64,000 nt of DNA from Takakia lepidozioides (Eukaryota; Streptophyta; Takakiopsida; Takakiales; Takakiaceae), in the NCBI GenBank assembly GCA_030704615.1, contig CM060732.1:5888001-5952000 (forward strand), written 5' to 3'. The notes below the pieces were generated by a model, which did not search any database, had not been told where the DNA came from, and saw nothing but the letters and a program-made list of their open reading frames with translations. Shown piece by piece: positions 10,224 to 21,944 of this stretch. Both the position numbers and the translations under genes were made by a program. Position 1 is the stretch's first letter. Every line of letters begins with the position of its first letter.

Positions 10224-12170
10224 CTGCAAAAAGGACAGAATTGATTTCAGATTTTCCTGACATGAATAAGACTAAAACCAGACACCACCCCCACATTCTC
10301 TGGAAACTTGGTGTAACCTTGCATGTCAACAGTGCATATCTATCTAAGTCACCCTGTCGTATCACTTATCTGAAAAGCTAAAATGCAATCCCTGTGGTGC
10401 TCATAAAGATGTGACATCAGAGGAACCTGAGTATATCTTGAGAGTTTGAGTGAAATCCCCAAAACTCATGGGTCAGAAGGGAGAGCTTCCCTCAACTGTC
10501 AAAGAGCTAGTGGCATGATTCTCCACATCTATTAACAAGACACCTCTGCACTGCAAGAGTGGACAAGTATACCTTCACCGATAATTTCTGGATTGACGCA
10601 GACAAGCAGCATTCTCAGTGGGCATAGGTTACCCTTGTTTGCAATGTACAACCATGACCAAAGAACCTATGAATATCATCTGGGCAAGTGTAGGAGATGT
10701 GCAAGAGCACATCAACAACTGCAGTCTGATCAAACGCCAAAAAATAGTGCCTTCTGAGATCACCTGTCGGGTTCAACAGTTATTTCAATGAAATGGTCTC
10801 ATGGGCCTAAAGCTAAAGCAATCAGAGTCTATTCTAGTTGTTGCACAGTTTTATGTAGTTAAAAATACATCAATTGAAGCCCAGACCTAGGCCTGACCCC
10901 TGTGAGAAATGACCAAGCAAGGTCATGCCATTGTCAACCAAACCCAAGGCAGGATATCAGCAGACCACGGTGTGAGAAAATAAAGAAACAAAGCTTTCTG
11001 GACCATTGTTTCTGCAGCACAGCCTGCTGTGACTCAGAGACCAATTTCTAAGGGTAGTAGAGCCTGGGAGTATCTGGAAGAAAGAAGGGCGAATTGGGCT
11101 GCACAACAAACAGGATATTTTGATACACTCCTTTGATACCTCACTAATTTACAGATTGAAAGGCGTTGACATTTTTCGCATCAAAAGGGTTGTATCTGCA
11201 AAATTGTGACAGGGATGACCAACCAGAACCCTCTAAGTTGCTCACAAGCAAAATTGAGAGCTATTAATGGCTGGGGCTCGCACATCTGACGTTGCTGGTC
11301 TCCCAAACAGGGCTTTGACATTTGAAAGACACTCTCAAAAACCGGATTCGACGCCCACCATACCTTCACCTAAGTTTTCACGCACATCTGTGCAAGGAGA
11401 TTCTTTAGCGCTAAGGATCCCAAAACAGGATCAACAATAACAGGAGTAACATGACAGCCGAGCACCAGCCGTGCCATCCATCCATTTTATAGCTACCAAT
11501 TCCAAAATGAGCCAAGAGAGAGACAGATGGCCGGCTGACTACAACTATAGTCCAAGGAGGCCACTGATCAGCAAGATACAATGCCATACAAAGACCAACG
11601 ATTGTGGAAGACGATAGAAAATTGAGAATACAGTGAGGTAGATGAGCTATCTCACGATCAATGTCGCTGGTAAAGACGTGAAGTGCAATTCTGAGGTCCT
11701 TTATATCCACTTGGCATCCAAAACGCCAGTTGTTCGCACCCCCACAGTTCAAACTCAACAAACCAAGGCCTCCTTCTACCTTTTCAAGGCTTGGGCACAA
11801 AAAAACCTAATGGCCTCTGTAGTAAGAATGACCTGTTTGACAGTCCAATCCAAGGGCACATTACAACCGGTAGCTTAACAAAAGGAAATTCCTGTATACA
11901 ATCCTAGTTCAGCATACTGCCATCGCTCTTTGCCACTAACCCTGAGTTCCTGACTGATCAACTACTTTCCTTCCTCTGGGTGTGTAATGCAGTGAAGCCA
12001 CGGAGAAGCATAACCGGGTGCCCTTTCCCACCCGCGATAAGACCATAGATCGTCCGGTTGCCCCTCTATCAGCGGTCAGAATATTCCTGGCATCTGATGA
12101 AAGATGCCCTCAACTTACAATGCCAAAGTTTGATGGCAGTGTCAATTTCATCAAACTTGCAAACTAATCT
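10224..12170. other. Upstream region of the RTH gene, no gene assigned
   Basis: This may hold the 5' UTR intron and promoter of the minus-strand RTH gene. A minus-strand open frame at 11800-11411 (GGLGLLSLNCGGANNWRFG, ending in a leucine-rich stretch) is not recognised and lacks clear splice support. The rest is stop-rich on both strands. Confidence 0.4.
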
Positions 12171-12760
12171 TTTTATATCAGACGTGTCGGATGGTTTGCA
12201 CTAGACATAGGATGGGAGTTGAATGCACACCTCCGGGCCTTACCAGTCCACCGGAGTTCGTGAGTTTGTCGTCGAGTCTAGCACTATCCTTGGGGATTCA
12301 CGCCCCTCCCGCTACCCCTTCTCGGGTCCAATGCTCCCAAGTTCCTAGTCCCCCGCCCCCAGCTCCCTTATTTTTGCTCCCCAACCCCCATGTTTTTGCT
12401 TCCCGCTCCTATGTTCCCCTTCCTCCGCTCCTTTGTTACTACTCCCATGTTCCTATTCTCGGTCCCCTCCTCCAGTAGCCGAGTGGAGTAGGGGAGCGGG
12501 AACAAGGGACCGAGATCAGCAACAGGAGAGCAATAACAAGGGAGCAGATGAGTGAGAGCAGTAACAAATGAACGGTATATAGGCGAGAAAAAGGGAGCAG
12601 GAGATCGGAGATCCGCTTCAAGGACTAGGAAATTGTTTTGGAAATGCAAGCAAATTAATCTTTTCTATACGTGTCGGATGGCTTGCACTAAACATAGTAT
12701 GGGAGTTGAATTCGCACATGCGAGCCGGTCACCAAGGCTCGTCAAAGACGCCATTGGCGG
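12170..12760. repeat. Pair of ~85-bp direct repeats flanking a C-rich/G-rich inverted segment
   Basis: The block CGTGTCGGATGG(T/C)TTGCACTA ... GGGAGTTGAAT appears at 12184-12225 and again at 12669-12712. Between them a C-rich strand (12300-12475) is followed by its partial inverse (12478-12545; GGAGCGGGAACAAGGGACCG), suggesting a small foldback or rearranged non-autonomous element. Confidence 0.5.
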
Positions 12761-12871
12761 GCTCTGTATAGTCTAGTGTTCCCCTCGAGTGGTGATCCCC
12801 CCTTCCCGCTTTCTCCCTCCTGGATCCCACGCCCCAAGGGTCCGCTCCCACATTCCTAGTCCCTAGAGTCT

Positions 12872-12896
12872 TCTCTCTCTCTCTCTCTCTCTCTCT
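12872..12896. repeat. (TC)n microsatellite
   Basis: A run of about 12 TC dinucleotides, interrupting an otherwise open minus-strand frame (13181-12729). Confidence 0.85.
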
Positions 12897-12897
12897 G

Positions 12898-13181
12898 ATT
12901 GACCCTTGGAAAAGCTGAAATCTGACTTTCTGCTTGGATGTTCTTTCACTCAGAGTGGGTACTTTGCTAATGAGCTGGGTTTTGTTGGCACTGCAACAGC
13001 AGTGACACTTGACTCCCTCAATGCCCTCTGAATGGATCCCTTTGTTTTGCAAAAAACCAAATGTATACTCTTTCGTGATGTCCATCCCCCTCACTTTCCG
13101 TCTCTGTAACCATTTGAGAGGGTCTAGGTTAGTGTCAACCCAAAACTTTCTACTTAAAAGTTCTTTCCTGTAGTTCCACAA
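12898..13181 (-). pseudogene. Unrecognised open reading segment
   Basis: About 94 residues remain open up to the TC microsatellite, with protein-like composition (KFWVDTNLDPLKWLQRRKV, ITKEYTFGFLQNKGIHSEG). I do not recognise the family. It could be an exon or a mobile-element remnant; the microsatellite-encoded RERERE tail is unlikely to be genuine protein. Confidence 0.25.
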
Positions 13182-13284
13182 TGCCCAAACAAATATCCCA
13201 TAGTGGATTTCTTCAATTGATTGACCCTCTTTTCTTTTGCAGAAGCTTTTCTATGCTTGAAACTACCTCTATACCTTCTTTCCC

Positions 13285-13480
13285 TGGGGGATGCCTCCGC
13301 GTGAGCGTGTGAGAAGTGAACGCATTCAGGCTCATGTCACGTCAGCAGTTCTCGCCACGTTGGTTCACGGGTGTCACGGCACGTCAGCGGTCCTTGCCAG
13401 TGTGGTTGACGTCACGCCATGTCATTTCCATGGGCACGGACCTATAACCGCAGACAGAACAGGCGGAAGGGGGGAATGCT
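13285..13480. repeat. CACGTCAGC-type short repeat, copy 1
   Basis: Contains GCGTGAGCGTGTGAG, TCATGTCACGTCAGCAG and GGCACGTCAGCGG and ends before ATAACCGCAGA. A similar arrangement (GCGTGAGC, GGCTCACGCCACGTCAGCA, then ACCGCGGAT) occurs at 61500-61645, and a looser one at 21960-22140. Probably a family of small non-autonomous elements. Confidence 0.4.
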
Positions 13481-13489
13481 AGATCATGA

Positions 13490-14205
13490 GCTCAGATGTG
13501 TGAGGTAGGTGCCTATTTCCGCGGAATGATTTACCCTTTCCAGTCATTGCAAACTACATCTTTAATATCCATCCCACTGCCGGCCCTCGTGTCATAAGCT
13601 ACGATTTGATAAGTATGCGATTGCCGAAGTTAGACCTTTATCCCTCCCATGAAAGAGAGAATTAGCATGCTAGTTACAACAAGCTTATGTATCAGTCGAT
13701 AACAAGGTGTAGTAGCAGTTCCCACTGCAGATCCCCAACCCTAAAAGTTAGCCGGAGTAAAATTGAGGCTTTCCTATGTAAAAATCACCTAGATGGAATA
13801 GACTAATTTAGATATGGTCTACATACTAAGCCCTTGCATGTTTTGAAATCGATGTGTTTGAATGAAACATTCTCCGGCATGGTCGGGAAGAAAGTCAATG
13901 TATCGGTTTGTCTTGACACAAGCGAATTATGCACTTCTTATGGATGAATGTTTGTGGATTAAGATGCATAGTCCTCTGCATAGATGAATGTGTCCAGCTC
14001 GTGTGTGTACGTACGTACGTTTTTGCGACAGATGTACATACGTAATCACAATATGTATATGTAATCGTAGAGGAAAACAAACGGATACAGGCAGGGAGGT
14101 GGACAGGCTGGGAGGGAGGGGTGATGGCGGGCGTGACAGAGATGGAGGAGAGACAGCGCAAGGCAGGCTTCGCGATTACCATGGCATCGAACTGTGTGTT
14201 CAATC
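13490..14205. other. No gene seen
   Basis: AT-richer sequence with stop-dense frames and a short GTAC repeat at 14006-14021. Nothing further recognised. Confidence 0.5.
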
Positions 14206-14209
14206 ATGT

Positions 14210-14547
14210 TCAACCCTAACCCTAACGCTAAACCCTAAACCGCAAACCCTGACCCTAAATCATAACCCTAAACTCCATCTATCAAAGGTGATGATCGTCG
14301 ACGATCATCACGATCTCTACCCAAATGCCAAAACAGAGCAGAAGTGATAATCGTCGACGATCATCACTTCTGCTCTGTGTTTTTTTCTTTTCTTTTCTTT
14401 TCTTTTCGTGTTTAATATATATATATACAGGGCAGAAGTGATGATCGTCGACGATCATCACTTTTGCTCTGGTTTGGCATTTGGGTAGAGGTCGTGATGA
14501 TCGTCGACGATCATCACTTCTGCTCTGTTTTGGCATTTGGGTAGTTG
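14210..14547 (+). mobile_element. Foldback element with telomere-like ends, left part
   Basis: It starts with degenerate CCCTAAA-type repeats (14210-14272), then a large inverted repeat: arms 14288-14380 and 14427-14518 are about 90 bases with roughly five mismatches, separated by (TTTTC)n and (TA)n. Each arm carries two copies of a nearly self-complementary 24-mer (GTGATGATCGTC followed by its complement). The element is cut at 14547 by the chromovirus and resumes at 21829, where the same telomere-like block appears inverted. Confidence 0.75.
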
Positions 14548-14552
14548 TGATG
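14548..14552. repeat. Target-site duplication TGATG (left)
   Basis: TGATG directly precedes the LTR and is repeated at 21829-21833 after the other LTR. Confidence 0.85.
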
Positions 14553-15275
14553 TGTCGCTCACCTCACTTCGGTAAGCTCTCCTTCAAGTCACAGTTACTC
14601 ACTTTGATGCGCGTGCCTAACTCTCAAACTGGCCGCCGGGCCAACTCGGAGCTTCGGCTGCTCACCGAGACATAACGGTCCCTCTTTGCTCATCCACAAG
14701 ACCCTCTCTCACTTTGGGCCTAGTGGAAAATTCCCTTTGGTTGTTGGCAATCCGGAACAGCTCCCCACACCTTTGGTCGCTTTTCAGCTCGCACGCTTAC
14801 TCTAGTTTTTGGTCACCAACGGGCTTGCACCGTTCTCGGGGTTACTACTCCCTATATATACTTCTGTGACTCTCCGCGGGGGTTTCACAAACAACCCAGT
14901 CATTTTATGGTGAACCACCACGAAGACTCTCCATTCCGGGTGATGAGTCGCGGTGAGTCTTGGCCCACCCACCACGGCCCCATTGGACCATGATGAGTCC
15001 CAAGACTCCCCACGACTCCCACCACAAGGTCTCCGCCCATGGTGAGTCTATGCCACCCCACTAAGGCCAACCTAAGCTACCACCACCCCTCGTGGAACCA
15101 CCCCCACCGCAACCGGTGTGCGGGGGCTCCACCTAGTGAGCGCCTCCGCCTCCTTGAGTGCCTTGGGCACTCAAGGGTGCTTCAGCCCCCGTACCTATTG
15201 TTGCCACTGCCCCCACCACAGGGGCAGCCCCTCTTGTGTCCCGACCCCCTGCCCTCAAGGCAAAGGGCCGCGACA
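14553..15275 (-). repeat. 3' LTR of chromovirus 1
   Basis: 723 bases starting TGTCGCTCACC and ending GCCGCGACA. It is nearly the same as 21108-21828. It contains a TATATATA box near 14851-14860 which, on the minus strand, precedes GGGAGTAG, as in the copies at 29548 and 35777; this is the probable LTR promoter TATA box. The purine-rich tract just outside it (15276-15295 on the minus strand, TTGGTAGGGGTGTG) serves as polypurine tract. Confidence 0.9.
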
Positions 15276-16190
15276 CACACCCCTACCAACAGGGAGTCGA
15301 TGTCCTCATCGACTTGTCCATTTTGTAGAAACTAACATCCAAGTTGTGGCGTCCCACATCAAGGAGTTTGTTTCCGTACCATGGCGTCCCATAGCAAAGA
15401 ACCAAACCCCCATTTGACTCTACTCTCCACTAGCTAGTTCGGCTGACTTCCTCCAAGTCCCGGCCAAGGGTGGAGCCTCTCAAGCTCCACCCAGTGCACT
15501 CTTCTTGGCCCACTTCAAGGCCAAGGAATGATCCTCCCTGAGGATTGAATCGCCTTACTGCAACAACATTGTTTGCGACCGCTCATGATGCCGCTTTGCA
15601 TCACCTTGAGCAAGGGTTCACCTTGAACCCTTTTTGACTAGGAAGATAACCTTGAACCAATCGTGCGCCTCAATCACTACAATTGGGTCCGCCTTGTAAT
15701 ACTGGCCTAAGATATGGGAACACGCCAAAGCCGCACTACGACTTCATCTCGAGGTTACACGATTATAGTACGTGAACGGAAGCACGTAGCTTCCGCGTTA
15801 GTCCGCACTACAAGACAACCCCCTCGGTACTGCAGTTATAGTACGCGCACGTGCCAGGTGCGCACTAGCATGTGAACTTCCAAAGAAAACGCAAGTTTCC
15901 TTGCCCCTTGGATGGGAGTCACCCGATTTCGGCACTGCGCAAACACACGATTAATCCAATTTACCTCTCCCACTTTTGTAAGCTAGCATGCATTCTACAC
16001 ACTAGCCAACCATACCATGCATCACCATTCCAAACAAAATAGGAAGCACAACATTTGGAAACCATTTCATTTATAACAAAATTTGTACAACACAAGTTTT
16101 TGCAATCGGATTCCTGAACTAGCTAAGCCGGACTAAGCATGCATTTCCTCCCCCACGATCCAAGGTTGATGTCCTCATCAACGCTTCTTC
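15276..16190 (-). other. 3' non-coding region of chromovirus 1
   Basis: No coding potential. It corresponds to 34450-35354 in chromovirus 2. It contains short palindromes around CACGTAGCTTCC and CGCGCACGTGCC that are conserved between the two copies. Confidence 0.7.
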
Positions 16191-17560
16191 CGCTTTTGAG
16201 GTCGTCGTTCGAAAGCTGCAACCGCCTCGGATGCGTTTCACATTTCTGAGGCACGCACCCAAGTTGCCTCGACTTGATGATAGCCTTTCCATTTCACGAG
16301 ATACTCCGTTTCTCGATTCTTGAACCTCCTCAACTTAAGCACTGCCTCCACCTCGTACTCAAGTTCATTTTCATGATCCAACAGCACAGGTGGCGGACGC
16401 AACACTTGATGCCGATTCGGACGCGTTTCATCTTTGAAGTAAGGCTTCAAAAGGGAGACGTGGAATACCAGATGCACTTTGTTGTTTGCCGGCAACTCCA
16501 ATTCATACACATCCTCATTCATAACCTTCCGGATGCGAAAGGGCCCCGCAACGGATGTACGAACTTCGGACTCACTTCCGGAGGTAGTCGAAAATTCTTG
16601 ATGTTCAACCAGACCTCCGTGTCTGCCTCAAACTTAACTTCTGTCCGCTTCCGATTCGCTTGCCGTTCATACCGTTTCTTAGCTTTGGCAATGTTGTACT
16701 TTGTGAGCTCCAACAAACGCTCGCGTTCTTCCAGCATCGCTGCTGCTGCTGCGCCGTTGTTCCTCAACGTCCGTCCTGGGCGGCCCAACTTGTCGGCACT
16801 AGAGGTGCTTTTCCATAGACCAATACGAAAGGGGAAACTCCCGTTGCAGAGTGTTTTGTGTTATTATAACATAACTCTGCCGCATCCAAGTGCTCCACCC
16901 ACCGTCTGATTGGTCTGCCGACACATAATTCCGCAAGATCTGCTTCACCACGGAATTCACTCTTCTTTCCGTTTGGCCGTCCGTCGTAGGTCGGAAGGCG
17001 GTGCTCATCTTGAGCCTCGTCCCTCGTCTCCTACGCCGTTGTCGCCTCCTTGGTGGGAATGAAATGGCCCATTTTACTGAACATATCCACCACCACCATG
17101 ATTGCATCGAATCCTTTTGACAGCGGCATAGCAGTCATGAAATCCATCGAGACATTTTCCCACGACCCCTCTGGAATCGGCAAGGGTTATAACAGCCCCG
17201 CTCTTTTTGTACTCGCTCCGGTTTTTTGGCATGTGGTGCATGTCTTGACATACTCCTCGGCCTCCTCCCTCAGTTTGGGCCAGAAATATTCTTTCTCAAA
17301 AGTGCCGCGGTGCGCTTGGCTCCGTCGTGGCCCGCAAGTGGGCCATCGTGGCATTCTCTCAAGAGACTATCTCTGATCCCTCCCTTCGGCACGTAGAACT
17401 TTTGCTTTTTTTTGTACCGGAGCAGTCCATTGGGCAAGTGGAACTGCGATTTAACCCCCATCCTCAAGCCCCGCATCACGGACTTCGCCATCTCATCCTT
17501 CCGGTAAGCCTTCCGGATCTTCCTTTGTAGCGTCGTCTCGCTCTTGTACACCAACATGAG
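16191..17560 (-). pseudogene. Chromovirus 1 integrase and chromodomain
   Basis: Minus-strand segments at 17557-17270, 17107-16799, 16788-16519 and 16522-16238 encode an integrase zinc region (ECHDGPLAGHDGAKRTAALL), a core ending TTDGQTERRVNSVVKQILRN and a chromodomain (YEVEAVLKLRRFKNRETEYL then VKWKGYHQVEATW). Frames change several times and a TGA at 16238-16240 cuts the last part relative to the copy at 34449. The chromodomain places the element among chromoviruses, whose integrases target chromatin. Confidence 0.88.
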
Positions 17561-17674
17561 CTATTGCTTTCTACTTAAAGCATAGGCCACCACATTGTCC
17601 CATCCCGTTTTGTACTGGATATCCACGTCAAACACTGCCAAGTGTCTTGCCACCTAAGTTGTTTTGGGGACAAC

Positions 17675-19572
17675 TTAGGCTGCGTGGCAAAAATACTTCA
17701 CCGTGACATTGTCCGTGAACACCTTCACCACACGGTCCCGGGTTGGACCAACATAGTGGTGCCAAAGCTCAAGGCATGCACCACCCACCTTCATTTCTTT
17801 CTTGTGCGTAGGCCACCGTCGCTCCATTTCATTCAGTTTCTTACTTTTGTAAGCCATTGGACGTCCATCCTGCATGAGGACACTTCCAATCGCGAAGTCC
17901 GACGCATCCATATGAATCTCAAATGGACGGTCGAACTCCAAGATTTTCAGGACTGGAGCTTCCGCCATCCGCTGCTTCAACTCGGCAAAAGCTTGGCCAC
18001 AAAAGATGTTCCATACCCATACCTTGGACTTACACAGAAGGTCTGACAGCGGCCCCGCGATCTTGGCAAAATTTCTCACATACTTTCGGTAAATAGGAGG
18101 CGAGTCCTAGGAAGGATCGCACTCCCGAGACCGAAGTCAGAGGCTCCCAGTCCAAGATCGCCCTCACCTTTCTGTCATCCATTTTGATCCCATCCTGTGT
18201 AATCACATGCCCTAGGAACTCCACTTTTGTGACCCCGAATTCGCACTTTGAAGCCTTGGCATACAGCTTCCATTCCCGCAATTTCTGGAACACCCTTTTG
18301 AGGTGCTCCAGGTGCTCTTCCTTTGTTTTCGAGTACACCAAGATGTTGTCGATGTACACGATCACAAAGTCATCCAACCACTCCTAGAAAAGGCTATTTA
18401 TTAGCGTGCTAAAGGTCGCGGGTGCGTTGGTGAGCCCAAAAGGCATCACCAAGAACTCATATGAACCATATCTTGTCCTGCACGCGGTCTTCTCCTCATC
18501 TCCTTCCGCCACTCGAATTTGATGGTAACCCGAACGCAAATCGATCCGGCTGAAATACTTTGCTCCTGCCAACCGATTGAAGAGGTCGTCGATCCTTGGC
18601 AAAGGGTATCGGTTTTTTATAGTCACCTTATTCAGAGCCTTATAATCGACACACATCCGCAGCGTCCCATCCGTCTTGTCTGCGAATAGCACCGGGGCTC
18701 CATAAGGTGACTTACTTGGCCGGATGTACCCCTTTGACATTAGATCCTTGAGCTGGGCCTTCAGCACGACCAACTCTCTGTGGCTCAACTGGTAGGGCGC
18801 CTTGGCAGGTGGCTCCGATCCCGGTATCACCTCTATCTTGTGGTCAACTCCTCTTTGCGGTGGCAAGCCGCTTGGGAAATCCTCCGACATCACATCCTGG
18901 TATTTCTCCAGTATCCCCTTGATCCAATCTGGGCTCAGCTCCCTATCGACTTCTCTTTCCACTTGTCTTTGTAAAGCAAAAACTAGGACTCGTGTGGCTC
19001 CTCCACGGCCCACTCCTTTACTGACAGCAGGTTTATTCGCCCTCCTACTCGGTTGGGCGTTTCCGACACCCATAAAACTTTGCCACCATCCCTACACGGT
19101 AGCGTGACTACTCTCTTGCGGCCATCTATGACCGCTCCGGATTTGCTTAAAAAGGTCATCCCCAAAATGAGATCCACTCCATCGATCTTGCAAATGGTGA
19201 AGTTTTCACGTCCCTCCCAACTCCCCAGCTGAAGAGGAACATCGAATGCCAACCTCATCGCCAGTTGTGGTTCTCCTTTGGCAGAACGCACTTCAATAGA
19301 GCCCCCACATCACTTGTCGGGAGCCCCAGCTTCCGTGTCGTTGCCGGTGTCATGAAGGAGTGCGACGCTCCTGTGTCCACCAACAACGACACGTTAGTTC
19401 CGGAAATTATCCCACTCACAAACATTAACTGGCTCCTTTTACGCAAGGGGCCAGTCTCCTGATACAACTCACAAGAGTAGTTTCCTACCTTGCAAGTCTT
19501 GGCGACTACCGCCTCCACCAAGCGGCTGATGGAATCTTCAGACAGCTCCGCGGTCGCCCGAGTCATGTTCAA
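17675..19572 (-). pseudogene. Chromovirus 1 protease, reverse transcriptase and RNase H
   Basis: Protease: VSLLVDTGASHSFMTP at about 19400-19350. Reverse transcriptase from 19073: [49 protein letters not shown]. The catalytic box reads VIVYIDNILVYS (about 18365-18330) instead of YIDD, losing the second metal-binding Asp, and a stop replaces Gln in the segment SLFQEW just before it (18384-18386). RNase H follows (FEIHMDASDFAIGSVLMQDG) from 18079 to 17675. The copy at 31376-33226 retains YIDD. The polymerase here cannot be active. Confidence 0.92.
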
Positions 19573-21052
19573 TTATCGAGGTTTCACGCACTTCTTGGCC
19601 ATGTGCCCGGGCTCCCCGCAATTAAAGCACACTCCATCGAAGGTTGCCTTCTGTCCGCCATAAGCCGTCACACCTGATTTTCCTTTCGGAGCACCGGGTG
19701 CCGCCTTGACGTGTGAAGGCCCTCCCTTCGATTTCCATGTGCCATTGTCGCCGCGTGGCCTATCCCACTTCTTTTCCGGCCAGAAGGAGTCACCCTCCCG
19801 CCAAGTCTTCTTGTGGTTCAGCTCCGTATGGCCTTGTCTTTCGCCCCTAGGGACATCTGAGAAATATTCAGCCCTTTCAAATTGCCTCGTTCAAAATCTT
19901 AGGTGGCTTCTCCTCCAACTTCCGCCTGGCCCATGGGGCTAGTCCCACCACAAAGTTGAAGACCATTTCTGGTTCTGCCATATCCGCAACTTTGAGCAAC
20001 AGCACATTGAAAGCCTGATCATATCCCTGAATGTCGTCCGTTTGCTTCAATTCTCATCATCTTGTCTCAGGCGAGCCAGGACGCATTGAGGGGCACAAAC
20101 TGTCTTTTCATAAGTTCCTTGAACCCACTCCAGCTCAAGGTTTCTGGGTTTGGACCTTGGTCATGAAGGCGTTTCTGCCACCATTGTTGAGCATAGCCCC
20201 TCAAATAGGTGGGAGCCACTTCCACCCGATCCTCGTCACTCAACTTGGCCGCCCGGAAGTACTGCTCTAGCTCCAAGAGCAAGCTATTGAGTGCCTTCCG
20301 ATTTTGGACGCCCTCGAAGGTGTCGGGTTCCTTAGGCTTCACCTTAAACTTTGTCTTAGTGGAAGTGGCATTAGCCGCCTTCAACACGTCTTTCAACGTT
20401 CCGCCAAACTGCGTCAACAACCCTTCCCAAAAGACTGCTGGCATGGGAGGCATCTGTTGGTCTAGCGGAGCATCTGGGAAGTCCTCGGGCTCCAACTCCC
20501 TCAAAGTAGGTAGAGATCCTCACCTGGTTCCATCACAAGCCCCCACAAAAACCAATGGGTTAGTGAGGATTGTGGAACCCCAGGTGAATCACAGACCTTG
20601 TCAAAGAAAGAGAAACATATCACAAAGTCTAAAAACCATACACTCGCCCTCTACAGAGAGAGTTTGAGTTCCCTGAGCAAAAATCCAGATAATAAATTTG
20701 TAAAACCATCCCCTCTCCCTCTTCAGAGAGAGTTGAGTCCCGTCCCAGATAAAAAACATTTCAAACCCATCCATTCTCCCCCACTGGATTGGGCTTGAAT
20801 CCCCTAGATATGATGTGTCAGATTGGTTTTCAATTCTACTACGGTCTTGTAAATACTTTGAGCCTATGCTCGTATATCATTGGGAAATGATTGGATACTT
20901 TCAAATTCCTCCCGTTCTTGAGCGGCCTCACTTTCAGACGCATGAATTGCCTCCTCCAATTGCCGCTTTGGTGACACGTTGTCCCCACCGGGCTCACCAG
21001 GACCATCATCTTTTGGGCCGTTCCGCTTTCGCTTTGTCTTGCCCGACCCCAT
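19566..21052 (-). pseudogene. Chromovirus 1 gag
   Basis: Start MGSGKTKRKRNGPKDDGPGE at 21052. The conserved gag core is at 20504-20067 (VFWEGLLTQFGGTLKDVLKA; YAQQWWQKRL; MKRQFVPL) and a CCHC knuckle (FNCGEPGHMAKKC) lies near 19630-19590. Compared with the plus copy, the region about 20510-20830 contains roughly 300 extra bases, interrupting the frame; whether this is an intron or an insertion is not settled. Confidence 0.8.
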
Positions 21053-21093
21053 GATGAGGCCGATCTCAAGAACGATTGCGTATTGAACACTAA

Positions 21094-21105
21094 GCTCTGA
21101 TACCA
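21094..21105 (-). other. Primer-binding site (initiator tRNA-Met type)
   Basis: On the minus strand TGGTATCAGAGC lies two bases inside the 5' LTR, the standard complement of the plant initiator methionine tRNA 3' end. Confidence 0.88.
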
Positions 21106-21107
21106 AG

Positions 21108-21828
21108 TGTCGCGCACCTCACTTCGGTAAGCTCCCCTTCAAGTCATAGTTACTCGCTTTGATGCGCGCGCCTAACTCCCAAATTGGCCGCCGGGCCAAC
21201 TCGGAGCTTCGGCTGCTCATCTGTACATAACGGTCCCTCTTTGCTCCTCCACAAGACCCTCTCTCACTTTGGGCCTAGTGGAAAATTCCCTTTGGTTGTT
21301 GGCAGTCCGGAACAGCTCCCCACACCTTGATCGCTTTCCGGCTCGCACGCTTACTCACTAGTTTTTGGTCACCAACGGGCTTGCACCGTTCTCGGGGTTA
21401 CTACTCCCTATATATACTTCTGTGACTGTCCGCGGGGGTTTCACAAATAACCCAGTCATTTTATGGTGAACCACCACGAAGACCCTCCATTCTCGGTGAT
21501 GAGTCGCGGTGAGTCTTGGCCCACCCACCACGGCCCCATTGGACCGTGATGAGTCCCAAGACTCCCCACGACTCCCACCACAAGGTCTCTGCCCCATGGT
21601 GAGTCCTATGTCACCCCCACTAAGACCCACTAAGCTACCACCACCCCTCGTGGAACCACCCCCACCGCAACCCGGTGTGCGGGGCTCCACCTAGTGAGCG
21701 CCTCCGCCTCCTTGAGTGCCTTGGGCACTCAAGGGTGCTTCAGCCCCCGTACGTATTGTTGCTACTGCCCCCACCACAGGGGCAACCCCTCTTGTGTCCC
21801 GACCCCCTGCCCGCAAAGGGCCCCGACA
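21108..21828 (-). repeat. 5' LTR of chromovirus 1
   Basis: 721 bases, TGTCGCGCACC to GCCCCGACA, with few differences from 14553-15275, so the insertion is fairly young. TATA box near 21410-21420 on the minus strand. TSD TGATG follows. Confidence 0.9.
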
Positions 21829-21930
21829 TGATGATAGTTGATGATCATCACTTCTGCTAGATGGAGTTTAGGATTTATGATTTAGGGTTAGGGTTTGCGG
21901 TTTAGGGCTTAGGGCTTAGGGCTTAGGGTT
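21829..21930 (+). mobile_element. Foldback element, right part with telomere-like TTTAGGG
   Basis: Begins with the duplicated TGATG, continues GATGATCATCACTTCTGC, then CTAGATGGAGTTTAGGAT and degenerate TTTAGGG/GCTTAGGG repeats. Read in reverse it matches 14220-14285 almost base for base (AAACCGCAAACCCT...AACTCCATCT), so these are the terminal inverted repeats of one element. Confidence 0.75.
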
Positions 21931-21944
21931 TCCTTCCTCCCTTG

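Noticed and set aside
11411-11800. Minus-strand 129-codon ORF as a gene
   Set aside because: No domain recognised and ends in a simple leucine run; no splice-supported neighbours.
12191-12649. Open frames in the C-rich segment
   Set aside because: Low-complexity translations of an inverted C/G-rich repeat on both strands.
14210-14280. True chromosome end
   Set aside because: Repeats are degenerate and short, with non-telomeric sequence on both sides; they match an inverted copy at 21.9 kb.
16274-16909. 211-codon plus-strand ORF
   Set aside because: Antisense to the chromovirus 1 integrase/chromodomain, which is clearly recognisable on the minus strand.
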